A DNA stretch of 64,000 nt, from the NCBI GenBank assembly GCA_003049485.1, contig PYST01000086.1, positions 1-64,000 of the forward strand, given 5' to 3'. The stretch comes from Ophioceras dolichostomum. Its lineage: Eukaryota; Ascomycota; Sordariomycetes; Magnaporthales; Ophioceraceae. Every line of letters starts with the position of its first letter. Within the stretch, counting starts at the first letter, position 1. Positions 33,085-45,457 of this stretch are shown piece after piece. Below the pieces are notes generated by a model. It was not told the DNA's origin. It made no database searches and saw only the letters and a program-made list of their open reading frames with translations. A program made the position numbers and the translations under genes.

Positions 33085-36000
33085 CTAAATATCCTTGACA
33101 AAGCCCACCTCGACCAGCTTATCGACGTCTATGTCCAGATCCGCCAACTTCGTCCGCGAGTTGTCCCGAATCCACAGGAACGCCTCGAGCAGCACCCTGC
33201 GCGTCAGCCTCCGGGCAGTAGCCAGGAGTCCACTGCCGCCATTCCCTGTCCCGCCGGTCCCGCCGGTCCCGGCTCCTCCGGCCTGGGCACCCCCGGCGTG
33301 CCCACGCCGCCGCACCCGCATGGCCTCCTTGCCCAGCACGAAGACGGTCTGGGCGATGCACGCCTCGCGCAGCGCGGCCAGCTCGCGATCCTCGCGCTCC
33401 TCCGCCTCGCGCCGCGCCGCGACAGCCACCAGCTGCTGCTCGGGCGACAGCAACAGCGACGGCGGCAGCGGCTGGACGGACTTCATGATGGCCAGCTGCA
33501 GCTGGGCGACGAGGTCGCGGCCCAGGTCGGTGCGCAGGACGTCGTCGGCGTAGCCGTGGCGGAGGACGACGACGTACGCGTCCGGCAGGAGGGTGTTCGC
33601 CCGCCTCTGGTTGCTGCTGTGCCCCTGGCTGTGGTTCGACGCCTGACCTGCCGCCGCCGCCGCGGCGTTATTATTGACAACGTTGTTGTCCTCGTCGAAG
33701 TCGTCGTGTCTTCCACCGAAGCGGCAGACCACGAACCGCTCCTGGGGCGCCACGGACGGCACGGGCAGGGCGCGCATGTGGAAGAAGATGATGACCGATG
33801 GCCTGGCGGCGAATTTGCGCACGAAGTGGGTGAACGACGGCGGGAGCTGTGTCGGGTCGCCGATCTTGTCGAAGAAGATGCCCAGACCCGGCACGGTCGA
33901 CACCGGGGTGCCGTTGGAGCCAAGGGGAGAACGCAGCCGCACGACCTGGCCGAAGCCGCGGCTGACTATGCTTGCGTAAGAATATGAACGGCCTGACGCT
34001 ATCACTCTCCCATTCCCATTCGCGCGACCGTTGTCCCCGTCATCATCGTTACCACCACCATCGTCGTCATCCTCCTCACGGTACGTAGTAGTGAGCAGGG
34101 TGCCCAGCGAGAGCGGTTCGGAGGTCTCGGCTGCCCACTGAGCCTCCTTGCCGTAGCGCCAGAGGATGAAGACGGACGATATGAGCGCGGCTAGTAGCAG
34201 CGTGAACCAGGCGCCTTCGGGGACCTTGACGAGCGCAGCCGATAGGAAGGCGCCGTCGAGGGCGATAAAGAAGGCGAAGACTACCAGGACCAAGCCCAAC
34301 GGCAGCTGCCAGACTAGGATGGCAACAAGGGCCACCATGCAGGTGGTGATAAAGGCCACAAGTATGACGCACACGCCGTAGGCGTTTCCGAGAGACGTGG
34401 TCTTTGTGTGGCTGGGGCTTAGTATTCGTTGTCGACAGATAGGTTGGTAGGTAGGAAGAAGTACAACGCGCTCATGGGGGACGGGGGCGGTAAACGAACA
34501 CCTTGTGGAATGTTGGTGAAACTCACATTGTTGTACGCAGCCGTGACGATCACGGTGCCGACCATCAGCGCCCAGTTCGCCAGGGGCACATACACCTGCT
34601 CATGGAACCTCGTACTCGTGTGGACGACGCGGATGTGTGGGAAGTACGACATGCGCATGACCTGGATGAGCAGCTGGAAGACCGAGGTGACCATGGCCTG
34701 GGACGCGACGATGGCGGCCAGGATGGCGATAACAAGTCCAAAATAGAAGCTCCCCGGTGGTACGGTGTTGAAGAAGGGATTCGTGAAAGCCGTGCCTGTC
34801 GTATCGCGCACGATGAAAGCAGCTTGTCCAGAGTAAGCGATCAGTAGACAGGGGTATGCTAGACATAGCCACGAGATCTGGATGGCGCGCCGGCTGAAGG
34901 CGCCCAGGTCGGCGAAGAGCGCTTCGACGCCGGTGAAGGCCAGCAGCAGGCCGCCGAGCGAGCGCCAGCCAGAGCCGTTGTGACCGGCATGGCCGCCCCG
35001 GACTAGGTACATGAGGGCGTGGTGCGGGCTGAAGGCTCTGAGCACACTGCTGTCGTAGACGGCTAGGTTGTAGATACCGGAGCAGAGGTTGAAGAGCAGC
35101 CAGATGGTCACGATAGGTGCGAAGGCGGTGCCGATGCGAGCGGTGCCGAGCGGTTGAATTGCGAACAGGAGAACTAGCACGGCGCACGAAGTGCCCACTA
35201 CGGCAGAGGTCTCGAGAGACGGGTTGGCCACTCGGATACCCTGCACAGCACCCAGCACGGACTGGGCGGGAGTGAGCACGCCGTCGGCCATGACGAGCGA
35301 TACGCCCGCCAGGCCCACCACCTTGAGCAAGGTCTGGGCTAGGTAGGACTTCTCCAGGAGTCGGCGCAGGAACCGGGCCGTAGGGGTTTTTGGGGACTCT
35401 TCGCTTGTGTTTCCCCTGACGCCCAGGGCGCGTGGGTCCTGGGCTATGATACGGGAGTGGCGCGCCAACAGGCTGTAGAGGGCGAACGCGCCGCCCTGGC
35501 CATCGTCGTCGGCGCGCAGCACGATGAAGGTGTACTTTATCGTGACGATGAGGGTCAGCGACCAGATGACGACAGACAGCGCGCCGACCATGTCATCCCA
35601 GGTTGGTTGGCTCGAGAAGCTCGCCGAGAAGACGTAGAGTGGAGAGGTGCCGATGTCGCCATAGATCACCCCTGTCGCCTGGAAGGCCACCCAGAGGAGG
35701 ACCAGGCCGCTGTACTCCTGTCGTGTTTGAACGGTGCTTGGTTAGGAGATGAACTCGGTCTTTTTTGATCCTTCCAGCGTAGGTACCAGTTAGGCAGGTA
35801 GGTGGGTGGTATGGATGATAAAGAGAGGCCATTCTTCGATTTCGGAAACTAGGTAACCGATGGCTCCGGGAGAATAAAAGGCTCACCTGCTTATGCGGCG
35901 CGTTGAGGTCGCGATCAGCGATTCGACGAGCCTCTTCCTCATCCTCAAGGCGCTGGCTCTTCTCGGAAAACCTCCGTGGTAGAGCCTCTCCCCCTGAGTT

Positions 36001-36153
36001 TGCCCCTGAGATTGCCTCATCGCCGGAGGCAGCAGTCCTGGACGTAGCACCGACGGTTGTGGGATTTGCGGGCAGGGACCCCGCAACGCTGGCGGCAGGA
36101 TGGATGCCATCATCACCGGGGTCAATATATTGGCCTGATGGGCTCGCGGCCAT
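33085..36153 (-). CDS. HAK/KUP-type high-affinity potassium transporter
   Basis: Plasma-membrane K+ uptake protein, probably H+-coupled as in other HAK transporters. Minus-strand exons 36153-35887, 35717-34527 and 34401-33085 give 924 residues, all phase 0. The hydrophilic N-terminus leads into the KUP signature GVIYGDIGTSPLYVFSASF, then the membrane core (ADDDGQGGAFALYSLLARH, KVVGLAGVSLVMADGVLTPAQ, LLLAFTGVEALFADLGAFS, SQAMVTSVFQLL). The second junction restores AAYNN-TTSLGNAYGVCVI, conserved in the family. The long cytosolic C-terminal half has an Asp/Gly/Asn-rich insert, a conserved FFDKIG segment, and Gly/Thr and Ala/Asn low-complexity stretches. Assignment to HAK1 or TRK-independent uptake is from family knowledge; TRK transporters look different. 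Confidence 0.95.
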
Positions 36154-37961
36154 TACGTATAGGGCGTTGGTTGGACCCTTTAGCCAGCTGCTACTTAATA
36201 GATTGAAAAGATAACTAAGGAGCTAGATAGATGGTAAAAAGAGAGGCCGGACGGCCATGGAAGGAATGTATGTGGGTGAGATCGTGTTGGTAGTAGGAAA
36301 GGTAGGCGGGCTGGCCTTGTGTCTGCCTGATAAGAGACTAGGCGGCGGTGCCACAAAGAGCGAATGAGATGTTATCCCAGTGATAAGAGGAAAAGGGAGA
36401 CAGGGCTGTGAGAGGAAGCACAACTACGTGCCCCATTTCGAGAAGAAAAATGCGTGGTCTTCAAGGTTCTCAACGTGCTTAGCACGCCGCCTCGGATAGG
36501 TAGATTCGTGAGAGCCAAGGAGCGGGGGAGGCAAACCCAACCACGCAGGTGTGGAAGTCAATCCTCCCTCCACCCACCTGCACCACACCAAGCACCAAGC
36601 ACCAAGCACCAAGCACCAAGAAGTACCAAGCCGGCAACGGCAAGCTCTCTGCTGGCTGGGCATGGGATGCTGGGCGTCACCGATGGTTAGCTGGCACTGG
36701 CATTGCGCTGGCATCAGGGTTGTTTGTTTGCTTTCATCGTCAGTCATGACTGGTGAGCTTTAAAGTTTTCCAGGGCGTCTTCGGCGTCATAGCCGCTGCT
36801 GCAGTCGAAACGTTCTGGTCGACACTCGCGCGCACTGCACGGACGTTGACCAGCCATTGGGCCATTGTTCTGACGTAGGGACTTTCCTGCAGCTCGCCAA
36901 TCAGCCAAAGTCTCGAGGAGGCCTCAACCAAAAGGGAGGAGAGTTCGCGTGCTCCCTTGCCCAGACTAGACTGGCATTAAGCTCAGGCAGGAAGTATCAC
37001 ATATCACAGTCATCCACACGGGTCACGGGGCCGGTTGGAGCTCAGGATCCCGGTTAGTGACGGCGCAAGTAATAAGAAGGGATGGGGAAAGGAAAGGTGA
37101 AGGCCAACCAACAGAACGGGATCACGAGACGACAGTGATGAGTGAGTGTCCGTCCGGATTGGGGATACCGAAGCGGGCAGAGCTCACTGGCTTTGGGTTA
37201 GAACCACTCAGGTGGCTGTGTAGCACCTACTAGTACAGTATCGATCTGGGCAAGGAGTCCTTGACGCGAAAACCTTGATCTTGAAAGATTCAATATAAGG
37301 CAAGGAGGCTGTGCTGAGCCTCAAGAGCTCGTAAATACCTCATATTACAATCTTCCCGTCAATACATCGCCGTCTGTCCTGATGTTGGGGCTCTTCAAGC
37401 TGTTTGAAACGAACGGTACTAGCTTCGACGTTGATTGTCTTTGTGGTGGTGCGATGCAGATTGAACTGATCTGATTTGATGGGGACATTTGATGGAGACA
37501 CCAGACTCATCAGCGGCGTCGGGCGGCAAGAGCGGGGTCCACTAACCGAAGGCCGCGGGAGGAGGGCTTAGTGGGGCATGGAACGGATTTGTTTCAATTC
37601 CGTGCATTGGTCTAGTTAGTCCATGATCAATTGACTCGGATTCTGCCATACCTCGTCCACTTCTCCTGATGCTAGAATATCTGCCCAGCTTGGGAGGACA
37701 ACGAACTCGACCGCTTTACTACCCACCCCCACGCGCGCTGAGGATGCGGTAGCTGTATGCTAGCTGGCAAGCTGGCCGAGCTAGGAGGAATATCCCTGTT
37801 CCAGCCCAGGTGGGTCCAGTTTAGGAGAAGTGGAAAAGCTCGCATTGCTACCCGCCAAGGCCAACCCAGGATTGGGAGAGAAAAGAAAGAGAAAAAAAAA
37901 CAGGACGACGGGGAAACATTCAGAAAGTACAAAGGAAGAAGGCTGTGAGTGAGGGAGGGAT
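36154..37961. other. Divergent intergenic region between HAK and RCM1 genes
   Basis: About 1.8 kb between divergent start codons, probably two promoters. A heptanucleotide repeat lies at 36587-36620. The middle part (36990-37650) has no feature I can name. The last 60 bp before the RCM1 start are purine-rich (AAAGAAAGAGAAAAAAAAAC). Confidence 0.55.
36587..36620 (+). repeat. ACCAAGC heptanucleotide tandem repeat
   Basis: Almost five perfect tandem copies of ACCAAGC, upstream of the HAK transporter gene. Confidence 0.95.
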
Positions 37962-40003
37962 ATGTCACTGTATCACGAGACTGCTGCCGCCATCATCGCG
38001 GCCATTTCCGAAGGCACGAGCATCAAGTCGCACGTGTTCGGCCAGAAGAAGCTGAAGTCTCCCCCAGCACAGGCGTACGCCCTGGCACTAGAGTCTTGTA
38101 AATGGAGCATAGTCCTCAAAGAGGTTATCGAAAATTCACAGCTGCTCCTCCATGAGCGCAAGGTCAGTCGATGTTTCATACAACTACAAAATCTCGGTTT
38201 CGGTTTCCGTGAAGTGACCCGTGGCTGATCCGGGTGATGGCTGATCACTCACCTTGTTAGTTGACGCCACTACTCGCACTACTGCTGGTCCATGACCTCC
38301 TGCTGGCGAAGAATGGCATTGCTCTGCCTGTCTCGCATGGGCTGCGGGCGTCTGTCGAGCGCCACAAAGCCCGGCTCTCCTCCGAGCTGACGAGGGCTCG
38401 CCTCCGCCGGAAGGCGGCTTCGGTCGAAGCCCTCCGAGCTGAGATCGGTCGCTCCGTTGCAGCCGTCGCGGCCGTCGCTGGAGCCGGCCACCCTCGCTGG
38501 ATCCGCATCAACACGCTCAAGACGTCACTGGACGCAGAGCTGGAGACGACTTTCGCTGGCTTTTCTAGGACTGCTAGCATCCAAGAGGTCTGCTTGGTTA
38601 GCAGTAGTAGCAGATCGTCTGGAGAAAAGCGGATATTTATCGACAGGACCGTGCCAAACCTGGTAGCCATACCCCCCGGCAGCGCCGAGATCATGAAGAC
38701 CGAGGCCTACAAGTCCGGCAAGCTCATCCTGCAGGACAAGGCGTCGTGCTTCCCGGCTTACATGCTTGATCCGCAGCCGGAGGATGGCGACGTCATCGAC
38801 GCCTGCGCCGCCCCCGGAAACAAGACGACCCACCTCGGCGCCATAATCCGGTCACGTCGTCGACGAGAATCCGGTGGTGCGGCGCGGCCTCAACAAAGGA
38901 TTCACGCTTTCGAGAGAGACGAGAAGAGGGCCAAGACGCTAGAGAAAATGGTGGAAGTTTCTGGGTCGGATGGTTTCACGGTCCTACACAAAGGGGAGGA
39001 TTTCCTCAGGACTGATCCCGGCGATCCCATGTATGAGGATGTTGGCGCGCTGCTGCTTGATCCCAGCTGTTCCGGAAGCGGCATCGTGGGCCGAGAAGGA
39101 TTCGAGGCGCCGCAGCTGCACCTCCCGAGGAGGCTACGTCACGGTGCGGGTGCAGACATAGGCGTGACAAACAATCCGAGCAGAAGGAAGAGGAAGCGGC
39201 CAGGAGACAAGAATGAGACCGAGACCGAGACCGGGACGACGACAAGTGCGGAATTGGAGCGGAGTTGGCGCGAGGCCCTACTCGCGGACGACGCCTGGCG
39301 GGAGTCCGTCAACAAATCGTCAACGCAGCCTCAGCCTCAGCCTCGCCAGGGGCTCCCGGGGCGCCAGGAGCCCCAGGAGCGCCAAGAGGGTAGCAACGGT
39401 GCCCCGACATCGGACTTACACAACTCGGGCTCGGACCCCCCTGAAGAGCGCAAGACGCAGACAGCCGCCAGACTGGCCTCGCTCTCGGCGTTCCAGTGCA
39501 AGATCATCGAGCACGCGTTCAGGTTTCCCGCGGCAAGGAAAATTACCTACTCGACCTGCTCGATCCACGAGGAGGAGGACGAGCAGGTGGTGCTGCGAGT
39601 GCTGCGGTCGGACGTCGCCCGCGAGCGCGGTTGGCGCCTGCTGCGCAGGGAGGAGCAGGTCCAGGGGATCCGGGAGTACCCCGTGCGCGGCGTGTTGGCA
39701 GCCTGCGACGGAGATGCGGACATCGCCGCTGGGTGCGTTCGGTCCTACTTACACGACGACAAGCATGGAATGATGGGGTTCTTCGTGGCCATGTTCGTCC
39801 GCGATGGCAATACCTCGTCTAGCTCTAACCCAGGCCCTGGTTCTCAGGGCAGGTTACCGAGGCAAGCTCAGAAACAGCCAGATAAGCGGCGGCCGCATGT
39901 CATGGCGGAGCCACAGGGCCACAGCGGCGATGTTGCTGAGAAGAAAGTCCCGGACGATACAGAAGCACAGGAGGATAGCGACTGGGAAGGGTTCGACGAT
40001 TGA
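37962..40003 (+). CDS. RCM1: 25S rRNA cytosine-C5 methyltransferase, RCM1/NSUN5 type
   Basis: Nucleolar S-adenosylmethionine enzyme that makes m5C in large-subunit rRNA. Exons 37962-38162 and 38261-40003 join phase 0 to 647 residues. The N-terminus (SLYHETAAAIIAAISEGTSIK, VLKEVIENSQLLLHERK-LTPLLALLLVHDLLL) matches the NSUN5 group. Rossmann motif I is DACAAPGNKTTHLG starting at D247. Motif IV is DPSCSGSG with C337, and motif VI is TYSTCSIHEEED with C500, so both the release and nucleophilic cysteines are present. A non-conserved charged insert (about 345-450, containing RKRKRPGDKNETETETG) separates the two cysteine motifs, longer than I recall in yeast. A disordered acidic tail ends in DSDWEGFDD. 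The intron at 38163-38260 has donor GTCAGT and acceptor TTAG. Confidence 0.92.
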
Positions 40004-41519
40004 TGACGGAAGAGTAGAAGCCGTATATCCAGTCGTTCTCAGACCAATCGCTTCCCTTCCTAGTCCCCCCAGAGCCCCGCGGTGACAGGCCCCGCGATGA
40101 CAGGCCCGTCGAATGATGATGATGAATCGGGCCGACGCTCGCCGACACTGGTGGTCCATCTGACAATGAGAGATCACCAACCCATCGCTTCTCGATCCAA
40201 GCCACAGACCTCCGCGGAGGCACGAAAACAGACAAGCTTTCGCCAAGGGTTCCCGAAAAAAGAACAGCAAGATCGAGGCTGTCAGCTCGGTAGACGGACC
40301 TTATTCCGTAGTATCACCTGCCCCCCTAGCCTCCTCCCGCATGAGTAAACCGATGACCAATCCGCACTACCGGCCGCGATCTATTTTGTATCTACATTCT
40401 CGACGGCACGAAAAACATCTTACCACGGTACGCAGCCAGGCAGCTCTTTGTCGATGGCTTCTGAAGAGATTATCCCGTTCTGTGCTGGCGTTGGCGGCGA
40501 CATCGTTCGATGAAGCCAAAACGGAAGGAGGTTCATCTTGCCTACATCAGGTATGTGCCCGTAGGTAACTTTCCGACTCCTAATCGCACTCGCAAGTCGG
40601 CAGCCCAACAACAGCCAACAACCTCAGGAGAGCATGGGTAATCGCACGCCCTTTGAATTGCGCTCGTCTCTCCGTTCTCTCCGCGCGGGCTTTCGGATAA
40701 TCCGACATAAGTCCTGCCAACACAGTTGTGCGGCACTGATGACGGAGGAGAGAAGGTAACTCAGGAAGACCGGAGATGCACGCGCCGTCTCCAGTCGGTC
40801 TCCAATGGGCCTCCAGTATGCTCCAGTTGTCAGCCCGGTAGGATCCAGGGATGGAAAGAGTTACGACCGGGGGTGGTCTAGATTCCACAACAAGCTGTAT
40901 TCCACACCTGGGGACACCTAGCAAACCGCGCCGTCTTGGGTAATCCTCTCGGCCGATTACCACTGCACGGAGCGGAAGAGAAGCCCGCTACATATTCCAC
41001 ACATACCCAAATTCTCGGATGCAAAGCGGTGGATAGCATCATCGCCAATCACCGCCCCCTTGTGAACCCTAACAGGTGCTGTGGGAGAGCTATCGGTGTC
41101 TTTACTGTAAGCGGGAACCCACCCGAGTCACCCGAGTGTCACGACAAACGCGCGGCGGTGCAGCCCAACCGCCCAAAACCTCCCACAATGGCTCCCGACC
41201 GAGCGGCAACAGCGACAAACGCGACGACAAAACTGAGCAGGGCGGTGGAGTTGCTTGTCAATCATTATCCACCCTCGCCCTCTATCCCACCTGCCAGACC
41301 CATCAGCAGCAAGTGCATTGGAATATACACGACAGGAGGAAGAGTTGGGTCCTCATCTCGCACTCATGAGCTCCCTAGGCTTAGTATAGGATACAACGCA
41401 GAAGACGCGCCACCACTGGGTCGCTAACTTTCAGTACATGGAAGGAGGAATCGAGGATGCTGTACGGAAGTATTCAGTTACAAGAGGCGATGAGTAGTGA
41501 GGACATCAGGGCAGCTAGC

Positions 41520-41566
41520 CCCCGAAATGAGGGCATCGCACACCTGACGATGCCCTCATTTCGGGG
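41520..41566. repeat. Perfect 19-bp inverted repeat, 9-nt loop
   Basis: The left arm at 41520-41538 begins CCCCGAAATGAGGGC and the right arm at 41548-41566 is its exact reverse complement. The 9-base loop is CACACCTGA. Outside the perfect stem the flanks stay partly complementary (ACATCA on the left at about 41502, TGATGT-like on the right at about 41577), so a larger, imperfect foldback is possible. Confidence 0.95.
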
Positions 41567-42580
41567 TTCTGGTGCTATGATGTTCGTAAAATATGCTTTG
41601 TCATCCGCTGACAGAATACCTGGTTGTATCCCGCGGTATCCTCTCCAGGCATCATCGAAAGTCGAGCCGAGGCTCGACCAGTAGGTACGGAGATAGGCGC
41701 ACATACTGCACACAACAACATAGGGCTACAGTTCCCGTCAACGTGCAGACTGGATACTGAGATACCTGAGGTACCGATGCCGTTTGCCGCAGTCTGGCAC
41801 CAATGCACCAATCAGCCAACTGACGATAAAAAAAGGATTGAAGAATTGGACCGATTCCGCACCGTTCGAGCGGCATGGAACGTTGTAAAACCCGCGCCGC
41901 AAGCCCGCGGGGTTGTCAACGAATCAGGCCTAGCAGCCCCCCCGCCCCTGGTTCAGCCCTTTTGTTGTCGCCTGTGAACCCAGCTGGCCAGGCTCTAAGA
42001 CACAGGCACTAGACAGAGCCTCACCAAGTGTCACGACTCGGAAGTATACGAAAACATACGCTGATTTGAGGCCGTGAGAATGACCTGCGGGGTCCAAAAT
42101 GGATCCCGAATCTCCCGTCTATTCGGTGGTATCCTCTTTTTTTATCTTTTTTTTCCCCCTCCAACCCTGCCCTACGGCATGCCCACGTTGTCGGGAGGGA
42201 GGTGCGGGCCAGCCTTGTTTGCGGTCTGCCCAGAGCCCACTACAACGTACTGTGTAGAGAGGGCGCGGGCTGACGCCGCCGGGAGGACAGGCCGATGGGC
42301 AACCCCCCCTTTCCCCCGGGTGTTGGGTTGGAAAGATGGTGGCCCAAATCCCGTGTGCCATGGCCTTTGCCGCCCTCTACGTAATGTGTTGTTGATCGTC
42401 TACTAGTCTAGTAGTTGTAGCTGTAGATATCACTCCTCCCTCTCACCCTCCTCCATTGTTCCGCTTCTTAGGTCATGTATATATCATCGTGCTCCTTACC
42501 CCTTACGGCCTGGAGCCTCCGCAACGTTCACCCCCGCACCCTCCAAACCGATATACTATTTACGAGCAGAGCAGTTCCTC

Positions 42581-42586
42581 TATATA
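42581..42586 (+). promoter_or_regulatory. TATA-like box of the MFS gene
   Basis: TATATA lies 90-95 bp upstream of the start codon at 42676, a plausible distance for a fungal core promoter. Confidence 0.4.
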
Positions 42587-42675
42587 CTCTCGTCTCCTAC
42601 TCGGAGTATCCTTCACTCGTGCCGCGTTGTACCAGAGAAAAAAGACTATTATCGTATAGATAGATATACTCGACA

Positions 42676-45457
42676 ATGGCCTCCTTCGATCCCTCGCAGC
42701 AGCCGCTGCAAGAGCAACCACAACACCAACAACAACAACAACAACCCCGACTACTACCACCTCTCCAGCAGCTATCACCACTACAGTTAGTGGTTGAGCC
42801 GTTGAGGCAAGAACAGCAGCAGCATCAGCAGCAGCAACGAGACGAACGCCAGTCCCAATACCAACCCATGGACCAAAGACCTCAAATTCCTCAACATGAT
42901 CCGCTCGATCAGGAGAAGCAACACGAAAGACCGGCCTCCCTCCTCACCACCTCTTCGTCAGGCTCCTCCTCCTCGAGCACCAAGGCGACCGACCCCCAAG
43001 AGTTCCAATACCACTCCCAGTACGACGCCGAGTCCCAACGGCCGTCGAGACCGCCAGTGCCGCACTGGAAGCTCGTCGCCGAGCCGGCCGGCGTCGACGA
43101 CGCGGTCCTCCGCCACGCGTACAAGGGCCACGGCACCCCCGAGTCGCCCTTCATCGTCGACTTCCTCCCCGGCTCCTCCGACCCCCGCAACCCGCAGGCC
43201 TGGCCGGCGTGGAAGAAGTGGGCCATCACCCTGACGGTCGCGGTGGCGACGCTGGCCGTGGCCTTCGCCAGCACGGCCTACTCGCCGGGCGTCCTGCTCA
43301 TCGTGCGCGAGTTCAACGTCACAGTCACCGTCTCGATCCTCGGCGTCTCGCTCTTCGTGCTCGGCTTCGCCGTCGGCCCCTTGCTGTGGGCCCCCCTATC
43401 CGAGTTCTTCGGCCGGCAGCCCGTCTTCTTCGCCACGTACCTGGCCACGACCGTCTTCAACGCCGCGGCCTGCGGCGCGGGCAACATCGCGGGCCTGCTG
43501 GTGCTCCGCTTCCTCGCGGGGGCGTTCGGCTCGTCCCTCCTGACGAATGGGGCGGGGGTGATCGCGGATATGTTCAATGCCAAGGAGCGCGGCCTGGCCG
43601 CGGGCGTGTTCGCCATGATGCCGTTCCTGGGGCCGTCCCTGGGACCGCTCGCCGGCGGCTTCCTAGTCGAGAAGGAGGGGTGGCGCTGGGTGCAGGCCCT
43701 GATGGCCTTCTTCACGGGCGCCGTGTGGATCGTCGGCATGCTGGCCATCCCGGAGACGTGCGCGCCCGTGCTGCTGCGGAAGCGCGCCGCCAAGCTGTCC
43801 CAGCTCACCGGAAGGGTGTACGTCTCCAAGATGGACTATGGTCAGCCCCAGCAGACCGTCTGGGAGGGGCTCAGGGTGGCTTTGTCTCGCCCCTGGATCC
43901 TGCTGTTCCGTGAGCCGATCGTCACCCTGATGTCCCTCTACGTTGCCATCATCTATGGTGAGTTGACCATCTTAGTTTCTCTCTTGACTCCTCCTCCTCC
44001 TCCCCTTCTCTCTTGGCAACGTGGAAGTACTGACTTAAATCTCTTCCATTGTCAACAGGAACCCTGTACATGATGATTCCCGCCTTTCCGATCGTCTTCA
44101 CCCTGGCGCGCCACTGGTCCGTGGGCAAGGGCGGCCTGGCGTTCCTCGGCATCTTGTTCGGCGTGATCGTCGCCATCGGGTGGCTGGCCATTGACATGAA
44201 GAGGCGCTACATCCCCCTGGCAGAGAAGCACGACGGCCAGGCCCCGCCCGAGGCGCGCCTGCCGCCCGCCATCGCCGGCTCGTTCCTGATTCCCATCGGC
44301 TTGTTCTGGTTCGCTTGGTCGAACGGGCCCGAGGTCCACTGGATCGTGCCCATCCTCGGCTCCTTCGTCTTTGCCGTCGGCCTCATTTTGGTCTTCCTGT
44401 CGCTCCTGGTAAGTGCAGACGAAAGTTGTTAAGCAAGAGAACATGAACAAAGGGGGGAGTGAACACAAAACCGTTGGACTAACGAAAGACGATAACAGAA
44501 CTACTTGGTCGACTCGTACGTTATCTATGCGGCTTCCGTTTTGGCCGCCAACACTGTGTTGCGGTCTCTGTTTGGTTTCGCCTTCCCGCTCTTCACGAAC
44601 TGTAAGCTTTTCACCTTCATCTAAGTAGGCAGATACGAGTTGTGCAAGAATATGTACTGACCGGAACCCACCTGAATACAGACATGTACTCAGACCTCGG
44701 CAGCCACTGGGCCAGCTCTCTGCCCGGCTTCCTGGCTCTGGCGTGCATCCCGTGTCCCTGGCTCTTCTACATCTACGGCGAGAAGGTCCGCAAGCGATGC
44801 AAGTTCTCGGCCGAGGCGGCCGAGGTGCTGAAGCGAATGCAGCGGCAAGACGACGACGACGACGACGTCCACAACGACGTGGCGGCCATCGAGGGCCAGC
44901 AGGCCCAGCAGTTCGCGCTCCAGCATACGATATCGCACCGCCTCAGCCTGGAGAGACGGAAGTCCGCCGTGTCGGCCGCCAGGGCCGCCGAGGCGGGCGC
45001 CCGCTCCCCGGCCGTGAACACGTGGACGCCGATGTCGATGATGCCGGCGATGCCGGAGTCGACGCACAATGCGCACCACCAGTTCGGGGAGCAGACGGCG
45101 CAGTCCGTCTACTTCAGCCCCGTCCACCAGCAAGACGTCGGCAGCGGCAGCAGCGTAGGAGCGGCGGTACCAACTACTACAACAACAGCAGCAGGCCAGC
45201 CGGCTCTCCAGCAGAGCTGGCCGTTGGCGATGCCCGTCAGCGACCACGCCACCGCGCAGAACTGGCCCGCTGTGGCGACGCCCATCGTCGACCATTCCGG
45301 CCAACAAGGCGGCAGCAACAATTGGCCGACGGGTGCGATTCCGGTCATGTACAACGGCGCTCAGTACTGGGCGACGCCGCTGCCGGCTGGCTACAACTAC
45401 CAGTCGCTTCAGACCTGGACACAGGACGCCGAGCATCAGCAACCGCAGCAGCAATAG
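42676..45457 (+). CDS. MFS drug:H+ antiporter (DHA1) with long Q-rich tails
   Basis: Polytopic membrane exporter of the DHA1 family, which moves polyamines, drugs or toxins in exchange for protons. Exons 42676-43957, 44059-44408, 44499-44601 and 44682-45457 join to 836 residues. The core starts after a hydrophilic leader of about 175 residues with WKKWAITLTVAVATL. It shows the motif-A region VGPLLWAPLSEFFGRQPVFF, motif GAFGSSLLTNGAGVIADMF, and GPSLGPLAGGFLVEKEGWRW. Exon 2 starts in TM7 after YVAIIYG-TLYMM; exons 3 and 4 hold the last helices (YLVDSYVIYAAS, LPGFLALACIPCPWLFYIYG). The N-terminus is poly-Gln. The C-terminal tail of over 200 residues has repeated Trp-Pro-containing units. A normal DHA1 protein is about 450-600 residues. 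Substrate unknown. Confidence 0.9.

Larger units (their letters stand above)
40004..42675. other. 2.7-kb intergenic region with a hairpin element
   Basis: No gene is recognisable. It holds the perfect 19-bp inverted repeat at 41520-41566, described separately. Its right end is the promoter of the MFS gene. Several short GC-rich segments give open frames of 60-160 codons on both strands, but none shows a family motif. Confidence 0.5.

Noticed and set aside
33040..33987. 315-codon plus-strand frame opposite the HAK transporter C-terminus
   Set aside because: The minus strand encodes the conserved transporter; the plus frame has no family signature.
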